Below, piece after piece: positions 8,000-13,398 of a stretch of DNA of 13,398 nucleotides; the first letter of the stretch is position 1; each line of letters begins with the position of its first letter. The notes under the pieces were generated by a model. That model saw only the letters and a program-made list of their open reading frames with translations. It was not told where the DNA came from and ran no database searches. Source of the stretch: an uncultured Chloroflexota bacterium (GTDB lineage: Bacteria > Chloroflexota > Limnocylindria > Limnocylindrales > CSP1-4); NCBI GenBank assembly GCA_903928275.1, contig CAIYQJ010000404.1:1-13398 (forward strand), read 5' to 3'. The position numbers and the translations under genes were made by a program.

Positions 8000-8026
8000 G
8001 CCGGTCGGGGACGGACCGCGGTGTCG

Positions 8027-8032
8027 ATAGTA
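8027..8032 (-). promoter_or_regulatory. candidate -10 element for moxR
   Basis: Read on the minus strand, positions 8032-8027 give TACTAT, one of the most AT-rich hexamers in this block and a good TANNNT match. Transcription would start near 8020, leaving a leader of about 20 nt to ATG 7999 or about 57 nt to TTG 7963. No good -35 hexamer is seen. It would let the moxR/DUF58/transglutaminase genes be expressed separately from the upstream rodA-pbpA genes. Confidence 0.4.
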
Positions 8033-8033
8033 C

Positions 8034-8047
8034 GTCGGGATGCCGAC
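8034..8047. promoter_or_regulatory. short inverted repeat directly upstream of the moxR -10 box, possible operator
   Basis: gtcgg (8034-8038) and ccgac (8043-8047) form a 5-bp inverted repeat with a 4-nt centre. It occupies the spacer just upstream of the candidate -10 at 8027-8032, a usual place for a repressor or activator site. Five GC-rich base pairs can arise by chance, so this is only a candidate. Confidence 0.2.
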
Positions 8048-8074
8048 ATGGGTCCCTGAGGTCCCCCTGTGACC

Positions 8075-8096
8075 GCGCGGCCGGGGTCAGCCGCGC
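8075..8096. terminator. perfect 7-bp GC hairpin over the stop codon of the small membrane gene
   Basis: gcgcggc (8075-8081) and gccgcgc (8090-8096) are perfect inverted arms around an 8-nt loop. The TGA of the 85-aa gene (8089-8087) lies in the loop. On the minus strand it ends the fhaA-to-small-gene run just before the moxR promoter. No T-run follows, so termination, if any, would be weak or factor-assisted; mRNA stabilisation is the other option. Confidence 0.3.
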
Positions 8097-8344
8097 AGCA
8101 GCGTCCGCAGGCCCATCCACCCGGTCATGGCGATGCCGAGCACGGCCATGAACGCGAGGAACGGCTCGCCGGAGACCCACGACGCCACGGCCACGAACGC
8201 GAACAGCGCCACGATGACGGCGGCGACCGCCGCGAGCCCGATCCGCTCGACGAGCGGGCGCCGCTCGTCCGCTACGGGTACACCGTCCACGTCTGCCGGC
8301 GGTATGCGACCATCGCCGCCGCGCCCCGGTCCGCGCTCCGTCAC
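8087..8344 (-). CDS. small two-TM membrane protein of unknown function
   Basis: The predicted 85-aa protein has a hydrophilic N-terminus of about 33 residues, two closely spaced hydrophobic helices (about 35-56 and 60-79) and a short basic end. The turn between the helices is S-G-E-P. I do not recognise a family. GTG 8344 overlaps the pbpA stop as GTGA, which strongly suggests translational coupling, and an aggcgg stretch lies about 4 nt upstream. In related operons small membrane genes at this position could assist RodA/PbpA, but nothing in the sequence proves that. It is the last gene of the tightly overlapped run before the 87-bp gap to moxR. Confidence 0.7.
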   Translation of the reverse strand: MTERGPGRGGDGRIPPADVDGVPVADERRPLVERIGLAAVAAVIVALFAFVAVASWVSGEPFLAFMAVLGIAMTGWMGLRTLLRG

Positions 8345-9849
8345 TGGGCCGCCTGGGCGAAGTACGCCGACATGAGCTTCCCCGCGATCGGAGAGGCGCG
8401 GCTCGCCCCGCTCCCTCCGTTCTCGACGAGGACGGCGATCGCGATCGTCGGATGGTCGGCCGGCGCGAAGCCGATGAACCACGAATGCGGCTCCCCGGAC
8501 CCGCCGATCTCGGCGGTGCCGGACTTACCGGCCGTGAGCACTCCCGGGACCTTGGCGCCGCTCGTGAAGAGCCGCCCGTAGCGGCCCTCGACGGCGCGGG
8601 TCATCGCGTCCCGGATGGGCGACGCCACGTCGGGACCGAACGGCTTGAGCCAGACCTCGGCCGGCCGCTCGGCGACGTTCCCGTCGGGCGACACGACGGC
8701 GGTCACGACCCGCGGACGCATGATCGTCCCGCCGTTCGCGACGGCCGCGGCCACGAGCGCCATCTGCAGCGGCGTGGCCAGCACCTCCGCCTGCCCGTAC
8801 GCGGCGTTCGCGAGCTCCACGCGATCGGTGAAGCCGCCGGGAGTGCTGCCCGTCCCGTTCGTCACCTGGCTCGTCTCGGTCGGCAGGTCGTACGGGATCG
8901 GGCCGCCGAAGCCCACCGAGGCCGCCCACCGCACGAGCTCGGCTCCGCCGGTCGCCAGCCCCGTGAGCGCATAGAAGATGTTGCACGACACCTCGGTCGC
9001 CTCGGAGAGCGCGAGAGGCTTCGGCTGCGTGAAGTCGTGATGCCCGTCCTTCACCCGGTAGCCGTCGACGAGCAGGCCGTTCTTCTCCGCCGGCGGTTGC
9101 TGGGAGTATGTCGTCTGCGGCGTGATCGCCTCCGAGCCGAGCCCGGCGATCGCGGTCACGATCTTGAAGATGGAGCCCGGGACGTAGAGCCCGAGCGTGG
9201 GGCGCGGCAGGAGCGGGGACGTCGGGTCCGTCCGCAGCTTCGCGAAGTAGGCGGGGTCGCCGGCCGGGTCCGCGATCGTGTTCGCGTCGTACGTCGGCGT
9301 GGACGCGTCGACGAGGACCTCGCCGGTCCGTGGGTCGAGCATCACGACGGCGCCCCGGTCGTTCCCGAGCAGCGACACAGCCAGCCGCTGGAGGGGGAGC
9401 GACAGCGAGGTCCGCAGGTCGTCGCCGGTCCGTCGGCGCGACGGATCGAGATGGTCGAGGATGGCCTGGACCGGGTCGGGGTCACGCCGGCCGGTGAGCT
9501 CGGCGTCGAACGTGCGCTCGATCCCGGCCGAGCCGTATCGCCGGGATGCGTAGCCGATGACGCCCGTCGTCGCCGTGCTCGCGTAGACGCGGTATGGCTC
9601 GCCGTTGGCGTCGCGTGTCGTCGAAGCGAGCACGCGACCTGCCCGGTCACGGATGGTCCCGCGCACGACCGAGCGCGCTGCCGCGACGTTCGCCGCGTCG
9701 TCCGGCGACCCGGTGAGGCTGGGCGCGTCCACGACCTGCCACCACGTGGCGCCCGCGGCGAGGATGACCACCGCTACCACCGCGGCGAGCATCGTGCGCC
9801 CGACGGACTTCCCGAGTCCGCGGTCGGCACGCGGCGGCCCGCCGGTCAT
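8341..9849 (-). CDS. pbpA: penicillin-binding protein, class B-type transpeptidase (PbpA-like)
   Basis: The 502-aa protein cross-links peptidoglycan at the outer face of the membrane. A single N-terminal TM (about 19-37) is followed by the dimerisation/pedestal region (about 60-165, with RGTIRDRAGRVLA and YGSAGIERTFDAELTG) and a transpeptidase domain (about 170-500). All three active-site motifs are present: SxxK as S226-I-F-K229 in PGSIFKIVTA, SxN as S288-C-N290, and KSGT at 442-445. Length and neighbours resemble actinobacterial PbpA (about 490 aa), which is encoded next to rodA. ATG 9849 overlaps the rodA stop as ATGA and has aggag 6 nt upstream, so the start is secure. It is the expected partner of the adjacent SEDS glycosyltransferase. 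FtsI-like function in division is the alternative to elongation. Confidence 0.94.
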   Translation of the reverse strand: MTGGPPRADRGLGKSVGRTMLAAVVAVVILAAGATWWQVVDAPSLTGSPDDAANVAAARSVVRGTIRDRAGRVLASTTRDANGEPYRVYASTATTGVIGYASRRYGSAGIERTFDAELTGRRDPDPVQAILDHLDPSRRRTGDDLRTSLSLPLQRLAVSLLGNDRGAVVMLDPRTGEVLVDASTPTYDANTIADPAGDPAYFAKLRTDPTSPLLPRPTLGLYVPGSIFKIVTAIAGLGSEAITPQTTYSQQPPAEKNGLLVDGYRVKDGHHDFTQPKPLALSEATEVSCNIFYALTGLATGGAELVRWAASVGFGGPIPYDLPTETSQVTNGTGSTPGGFTDRVELANAAYGQAEVLATPLQMALVAAAVANGGTIMRPRVVTAVVSPDGNVAERPAEVWLKPFGPDVASPIRDAMTRAVEGRYGRLFTSGAKVPGVLTAGKSGTAEIGGSGEPHSWFIGFAPADHPTIAIAVLVENGGSGASRASPIAGKLMSAYFAQAAQ

Positions 9850-11261
9850 CCGCGGCTCCTGCGGAGCGGCCGCATGATCGCTCCCCGCGTCCGGGGCGGC
9901 GGCGGGGGCTCGATCCCGCGATCGGAGAGCGCGAGGAGCAGCCCCACGACGACAGAGTTCACGAGGAGCGACGAGCCTCCGTAGCTGATGAACGGCAGTG
10001 TGATCCCGGTGAGCGGGATGAGCTTGAGGTCGCCCGCCGCGATGACGAACGCCTGCGCGCCCACGACGATCGCGAGACCGGCCGCCAGGAGCGCGCGGAA
10101 CGTGTCGGCCGCAGCCGCCGCGATGCGTAGCCCACGCGCCACGACGACGAGGAACAGCGCGAGGATCGCGAGCACCCCCGCGAGCCCCAGCTCCTCCCCG
10201 AGGGCGGCGAGCGGGAAGTCGGTGTGCACCGCGGGGATCGGGAGTCGACCGGCGATCTCGGGCAACCCGGCGCCGAGGCCCACGCCGAAGAGTCCCCCTC
10301 GTGCGAACGCATGCAATGCCTGCACGATCTGGAACCCGGAGCCGAGCGGATCGGCGAACGGGTCGAGCCAGATGGCGACGCGTTCCTGGACCGTGGGGAA
10401 CAGGAAGTACAGGCAGATCGATGCGATGGTGCCGAGGGCGAGGCCGAGCGCGACCCAGCTGGCGCGTCCCGTCGCGAGGTACAGGAGCACGAGGAAGATC
10501 ACGTAGAAGAGCAGCGCCGCGCCGAGGTCCTTCTGGATGATGACGATCCCCGTGGACACGCCGACCATCGCGAGCATCGGGAGCAGGTACGGAAGCGGCG
10601 GGACGTGCAGCGGTCCGATCGAGGTGCGCTCCGTCGCGAGGAGCGGTCGGTACTCGGCGAGATAGCCCGCGAGGAAGATGACGAGGACGACCTTCAGGAG
10701 CTCGGACGGCTGCCCGCTGAAGGGGCCGACCACGAGCGTGAGTCGCGAGCCATTCTCATCGACGCCGAGCGCGAACACGAGGAGCAGGAGCGCCACCCCG
10801 ATGGCCGCCCACGTGTACTTGTAGAGGCGCAGCCAGGCGTCCGATCGGACGACGATCCCGAGCGTGCCGATGATCGCGAGGCCCAGGCAGAGCCAGGCAA
10901 GCTGGAGCTGCGCGAGGCCGAGCTCGATCCCGCCGAACCGCTGCGTGACGAGGTCCTGCGGCAGGCGGATCATCAGGAGCAGGCCGATTCCGCCGAGCAT
11001 GCCGACGGTGGGGAGTAGGGCCTGGTCTGTGCGCCGTCCGGCGACCGACTGGGCGACGTGCACCGCGAAGAGCGCCAGGACGTAGATCGCGAGGAGGGTC
11101 CCACCCTCGACGGTCGGGCGGCCCGTCCGCTGCATCCCGAGCGAGAGACCACCGACCCCCAGGGTGATCGTCACGATCGCGAGCAGGATGAGCTCGCGGC
11201 GGCGCGTCCGCGGCCGGAAACGGGCGATGCCGCGGGGCGCGACCGCGGCCGCTGCCGTCAC
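9846..11261 (-). CDS. rodA: SEDS family peptidoglycan glycosyltransferase (RodA/FtsW)
   Basis: The 471-aa polytopic membrane protein has about ten hydrophobic helices starting near residue 23 (LILLAIVTITLGVGGLSLGM). It polymerises lipid II into glycan strands. Family motifs seen are GSGFQIVQALHAFARGGLFGVGLG, then HTDFPLAALGEELGLAG with the likely catalytic Asp348, and near the end TGITLPFISYGGSSL. Between the early helices lies the usual extracellular loop with RLPQDLVTQRFGG. GTG 11261 is chosen because it overlaps the fhaB stop as GTGA; a longer reading upstream would run inside fhaB. No strong Shine-Dalgarno is seen, so translation is probably coupled. Its pairing with pbpA argues for a RodA-type role, but FtsW versus RodA cannot be settled from sequence reading. 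Confidence 0.94.
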   Translation of the reverse strand: MTAAAAVAPRGIARFRPRTRRRELILLAIVTITLGVGGLSLGMQRTGRPTVEGGTLLAIYVLALFAVHVAQSVAGRRTDQALLPTVGMLGGIGLLLMIRLPQDLVTQRFGGIELGLAQLQLAWLCLGLAIIGTLGIVVRSDAWLRLYKYTWAAIGVALLLLVFALGVDENGSRLTLVVGPFSGQPSELLKVVLVIFLAGYLAEYRPLLATERTSIGPLHVPPLPYLLPMLAMVGVSTGIVIIQKDLGAALLFYVIFLVLLYLATGRASWVALGLALGTIASICLYFLFPTVQERVAIWLDPFADPLGSGFQIVQALHAFARGGLFGVGLGAGLPEIAGRLPIPAVHTDFPLAALGEELGLAGVLAILALFLVVVARGLRIAAAAADTFRALLAAGLAIVVGAQAFVIAAGDLKLIPLTGITLPFISYGGSSLLVNSVVVGLLLALSDRGIEPPPPPRTRGAIMRPLRRSRG

Positions 11262-11695
11262 CGGCGTCCGCGGTCCAGCCGCAGTCGGACGCGACCCACC
11301 TGGATCTCGTCCCCGACTGCGAGCGGCACGACGCCCTCGATGAGGCTCCCGTTCACGTACGTGCCGTTGGTGCTCCCGCGGTCCTCGACGAACCACGCAC
11401 GCCCGCGGTAGGTGATGACCGCATGCTCCGTCGACGCGAACGCGTCGGGGATGACGATCGTGCTCCCGAGGTCGCGGCCGAGGGTGGTCACGGCGTCGAC
11501 GGCGAAGGTCGCACCGACGGCCGGCTGACCGTCCGGTGAGGCGACGACCACGAGCCGTCCGAGCTCGGCGCCCGCGTCGCCCGACGCCCGCCGTACATCG
11601 CGGAGGAGCACGCGTGCCACGGCGAGCAGGAAGAGCCACATCAGGCCCAGGAGCGCGAAGCGGACCACCCAGAGCGACGTGACGAGCGGATCCAT
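11258..11695 (-). CDS. fhaB: membrane-anchored FHA domain protein (FhaB-like)
   Basis: The 145-aa protein has one N-terminal TM (about 8-31, LWVVRFALLGLMWLFLLAVARVLL), a short basic/acidic linker and a C-terminal FHA domain (about 48-142). The phosphothreonine-binding motifs are intact: GRD at 73-75, STEH at 88-91 and GSTNGTYVNG at 107-116. FHA domains bind phosphothreonine peptides. In actinobacteria FhaB (FipA) links Ser/Thr kinase signalling to the cell-wall synthesis complex. ATG 11695 overlaps the fhaA stop as TGATG, and its own stop overlaps the rodA start by 4 nt. No Ser/Thr kinase or PP2C phosphatase gene is adjacent, unlike the actinobacterial locus. Confidence 0.92.
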   Translation of the reverse strand: MDPLVTSLWVVRFALLGLMWLFLLAVARVLLRDVRRASGDAGAELGRLVVVASPDGQPAVGATFAVDAVTTLGRDLGSTIVIPDAFASTEHAVITYRGRAWFVEDRGSTNGTYVNGSLIEGVVPLAVGDEIQVGRVRLRLDRGRR

Positions 11696-12576
11696 CAGTG
11701 GTCGCGTGCGCCTGCCGTCACGGGATCCGGCGGCGGGGGGCCCGCCGGCGGTCGTGCGGCCGGCAGGACCTGGATCGTCGAGTCTCCGAGCGTGATCACA
11801 TCGCCGACGCCGAGGGCCACCTCGGATACCCGCTGGTCGCGCAGGTACGTCCCGTTCGTGCTCCCAAGGTCCGCCAGCACCAGGAAGCCACCGCGCGGGG
11901 CGATCCGCGCGTGGTGGCGCGACACGCGCCGGTCGTCGAGCACCAGGTCGCAGCCCGCGTCGCGCCCCGCGACGACCGGGGCGTCGGACACATCGACCGT
12001 GCGAGACCGGCCTCCGGGCTCACGGACGAGGAGCGTCGCCCGGACGGGTGCGGCCTCCGGGGGCCGGAAGACGCGCGTGGGGTCGGCGGGTCCCGTGGAG
12101 TCGGACGTGCGCTCAGGGTCCCAGCTCGGTCCCTGCACGCCCGCCCCCGCCCGGTTCGCCGTTCGAGGCGCCGATCCATCGGCCCCAGCGGAGGTGACAT
12201 CGCTCGAGAACGCGGCGGCCACTCGCACGTCGCCGGCCGGCGCGGTCCCGTCCGGTGCGAGCGTCACGACCGGCAACCGGTCCATCGTGTACCCGTGGGC
12301 GCGCGCGAACGAGAGCGACGCATCGGCGAGGCTGCCGGCGAGCAGCTTGCCGCCACCGGCCTCCGCGGCGAGACCCGCGATGTCGGCAGGGCGGACGGCC
12401 ACCACGAATCGGTCCGGGACCACGATCCGGCGACCGACACGCCGCCTCTCGATCTCCATCGCCCGTTCGATGCGCCGTTCGATGACCGGGACCCGGAGCG
12501 GCGTGCGGAAGAGTCGCGCTGACGGCCGTTCGAAGGCGCGTTCGAGGAGTCGCTCGATGAAGGCGAAGGGGCGCAT
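11695..12576 (-). CDS. fhaA: DUF3662 and FHA domain protein (FhaA-like)
   Basis: The 293-aa cytoplasmic protein begins with a DUF3662/FhaA N-terminal domain (about 1-108: IERLLERAF, PVIERRIERAMEIERR, VGRRIVVPDRFVVAVRPAD). A disordered, Ser/Thr/Gly/Pro-rich linker (about 125-178) follows, then a C-terminal FHA domain (about 180-272). The binding motifs GRD (204-206), VSRHH (218-222) and GSTNGTYL (238-245) are complete. It is much shorter than mycobacterial FhaA (about 527 aa), chiefly in the linker. ATG 12576 is chosen because the family N-terminus starts there and a -10-like TAGACT ends 11 nt before it, implying a nearly leaderless mRNA with no Shine-Dalgarno. It heads the fhaA-fhaB-rodA-pbpA run and probably recruits phosphorylated partners to cell-wall synthesis (inference from FhaA biology). 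Confidence 0.9.
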   Translation of the reverse strand: MRPFAFIERLLERAFERPSARLFRTPLRVPVIERRIERAMEIERRRVGRRIVVPDRFVVAVRPADIAGLAAEAGGGKLLAGSLADASLSFARAHGYTMDRLPVVTLAPDGTAPAGDVRVAAAFSSDVTSAGADGSAPRTANRAGAGVQGPSWDPERTSDSTGPADPTRVFRPPEAAPVRATLLVREPGGRSRTVDVSDAPVVAGRDAGCDLVLDDRRVSRHHARIAPRGGFLVLADLGSTNGTYLRDQRVSEVALGVGDVITLGDSTIQVLPAARPPAGPPPPDPVTAGARDH

Positions 12577-12587
12577 GAGGCGCCCGG

Positions 12588-12593
12588 AGTCTA
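12588..12593 (-). promoter_or_regulatory. candidate -10 element for the fhaA operon
   Basis: On the minus strand 12593-12588 reads TAGACT, a TANNNT match within gatagact. It ends 11 nt before ATG 12576, so transcription would start only about 4-5 nt before the start codon. This fits leaderless or near-leaderless initiation, common in high-GC bacteria, and agrees with the absence of a Shine-Dalgarno sequence. The -35 region is not recognisable and overlaps a palindrome. Confidence 0.4.
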
Positions 12594-12599
12594 TCAGAG

Positions 12600-12613
12600 G
12601 CCGCCCGGGCGGC
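12600..12613. promoter_or_regulatory. perfect 14-bp palindrome in the fhaA promoter region, candidate operator
   Basis: gccgcccgggcggc at 12600-12613 is its own reverse complement with no spacer. It lies 6 bp upstream of the candidate fhaA -10 box, within the spacer and -35 area, in the divergent region shared with the zinc-domain gene. Its position suits a dimeric regulator. The base composition makes chance palindromes likelier than average. Confidence 0.3.
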
Positions 12614-12686
12614 ACGATGCGGCACTGAGCGGGAGTGAGGCACCGGCGCAGACAGGGGGGCGAGGGTCGCGATCGACCGGACGGTG

Positions 12687-12692
12687 TACGGT
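12687..12692 (+). promoter_or_regulatory. candidate extended -10 element for the zinc-domain gene
   Basis: TACGGT at 12687-12692, preceded by TG at 12685-12686, fits an extended -10 promoter. Transcription would begin near 12700, giving a leader of about 45 nt with the ribosome binding site aggag at 12733-12737. No clear -35 hexamer is present, as expected for an extended -10. Confidence 0.35.
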
Positions 12693-12742
12693 GACATCGT
12701 CTCAGGCCGCGCGCGCGCGACCGGTCCGGACCAGGAGCGGGA

Positions 12743-13398
12743 ATGGCCGAGCCGATCACCGAGATGTACTGCGAGAACTGCGGGCGACGGCACGTGTTCG
12801 ACCGTCCGCGGCCGGGCGGTGTCGCCCGCGTCAGGCGCATCTCCCGGGGACTCCGATCCTACGTACTGAACCAGGCGCCCACACTGGGCGAAGCGATGGC
12901 CGACGCGTGGACGCGCCTCGAGGGTGAGGGCGCGACCCGCCAGCTGGCGGCATTCCGCGACACCTTCTCGCTCTGCCTCGAGTGCCGCCGGTACGTCTGC
13001 CAGGACTGCTGGAACGCCGCCGACGGACTCTGTCGGACGTGCGCGCCGACCGCGGAGGACCTGTTCGCAGCGGCGGGAGCGACGCAGGTCACGCCGCCCG
13101 AACCGACGATGTCCCTCGCGGCGCCGGTAGAGACACCCGCGGTCCCGTCCGCGGGGATCGTCGCGACGCCCGAGCCGGAGCCCGCAGGCGTCGCCGCCAC
13201 CGCCGAGACAGAGCCGATCATCGCAGCGGTCGCCGAGCCGGCACCGGTCGCCGCCGCCGAGCCCGAGCCGGAGCCGGAGCCGGAGCCCGCAGCCGCGGTC
13301 GCCGCACCGGAGCAGGAGCCGGAGCCCGAAGTTGTCGCAGCCCTCGTGCCGGAGCCGGAGCCCGAAGTTGTCGCAGCCCTCGTGCCGGAGCCGGAGCC
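12743..13398 (+). CDS. unrecognised protein with N-terminal Cys-rich (zinc-binding) domain and Pro/Glu/Ala-rich repeat tail, 3' truncated by window end
   Basis: About 218 residues are visible and the frame is still open at the end. ATG 12743 has aggag 5 nt upstream, so the start is well supported. Eight cysteines form four CxxC pairs: C10/C13 near the start, then C78/C81, C86/C89 and C97/C100. This looks like a zinc ribbon plus a double treble-clef or B-box-like knuckle; zinc binding is inferred. Between them is a helical stretch (about 27-75) containing RVRRISRGLRSYVLNQAPTL. From about residue 115 the protein is low complexity, rich in Pro, Glu, Ala and Val, with EPEPEPEPEP blocks and a 12-residue repeat at the end. 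The tail resembles extended spacers of membrane or surface-linked proteins, but no TM is seen so far. I do not recognise the family. It is divergent from fhaA and may share its control region. Confidence 0.8.
   Translation, partial: MAEPITEMYCENCGRRHVFDRPRPGGVARVRRISRGLRSYVLNQAPTLGEAMADAWTRLEGEGATRQLAAFRDTFSLCLECRRYVCQDCWNAADGLCRTCAPTAEDLFAAAGATQVTPPEPTMSLAAPVETPAVPSAGIVATPEPEPAGVAATAETEPIIAAVAEPAPVAAAEPEPEPEPEPAAAVAAPEQEPEPEVVAALVPEPEPEVVAALVPEPE
13316..13398 (+). repeat. perfect 36-bp tandem coding repeat (PEPEPEVVAALV unit), running off the window
   Basis: Units start at 13316, 13352 and 13388 (truncated at the window end). The two complete copies are identical base for base and each encodes the twelve residues E-P-E-P-E-V-V-A-A-L-V-P. 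The gaa, gtt and gca codons inside the unit are unlike the G/C-ending codons used elsewhere in the gene, and they are copied exactly, which points to recent duplication. Further copies may follow beyond the window. Confidence 0.9.

Noticed and set aside
6890..8059. Plus-strand open frame opposite moxR
   Set aside because: Antisense to a clear AAA+ ATPase with Walker A and B motifs; no domain of its own.
11262..11639. Apparent N-terminal extension of RodA through the fhaB gene
   Set aside because: Arg/Gly-rich out-of-frame reading of the FHA domain; the GTGA overlap at 11261 gives a normal-length RodA.
12600..12613. Intrinsic terminator between fhaA and the divergent gene
   Set aside because: Spacer-free palindrome with no T-run, located between two divergent starts where no transcript needs to end.

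Overview
This is a GC-rich (visibly above 70 %) bacterial chromosome segment with dense, mostly overlapping genes. The gene set (long-form SerA, a RodA/PbpA pair with FhaA- and FhaB-like FHA proteins, and a MoxR/DUF58/transglutaminase trio) fits a high-GC Actinomycetota or Chloroflexota genome. I lean weakly to an uncultured Chloroflexota lineage, because the usual actinobacterial pstP/pknA/pknB genes are missing here; the sequence alone does not settle it. I see no mobile element, CRISPR array, tRNA or rRNA.

Layout. Positions 1-139 are the end of a plus-strand gene whose tail matches RarA (Holliday-junction / clamp-loader-like ATPase). A 435-bp gene-poor stretch (140-574) follows; it holds a 28-bp direct repeat and a candidate promoter. 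Next come two plus-strand genes: serA (575-2188, D-3-phosphoglycerate dehydrogenase, long ASB+ACT form) and a histidine-phosphatase-family gene (2277-3083) that could supply phosphoserine phosphatase activity. A short convergent junction (3084-3172) separates them from a long minus-strand block.

The minus-strand block, read from high to low coordinates, is fhaA-like (DUF3662+FHA) > fhaB-like (TM+FHA) > rodA > pbpA > an 85-aa two-TM protein > moxR > DUF58 > transglutaminase-like membrane protein. The first five genes are joined by 1- or 4-nt stop/start overlaps. moxR starts after an 87-bp gap with its own candidate promoter. DUF58 follows after 25 bp, and the transglutaminase gene overlaps DUF58 by 4 nt. 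RodA polymerises and PbpA cross-links peptidoglycan. The FHA proteins would read Thr phosphorylation and couple it to this machinery. The MoxR/DUF58/transglutaminase set is a widespread but poorly understood envelope module. No kinase or phosphatase gene is in the window.

Divergent from fhaA, and separated by a 166-bp promoter region with a perfect 14-bp palindrome, is an unrecognised plus-strand gene (12743 to the window end). It encodes an N-terminal cysteine-rich putative zinc domain followed by a Pro/Glu/Ala-rich tail that ends in a perfect 36-bp tandem repeat running off the window.
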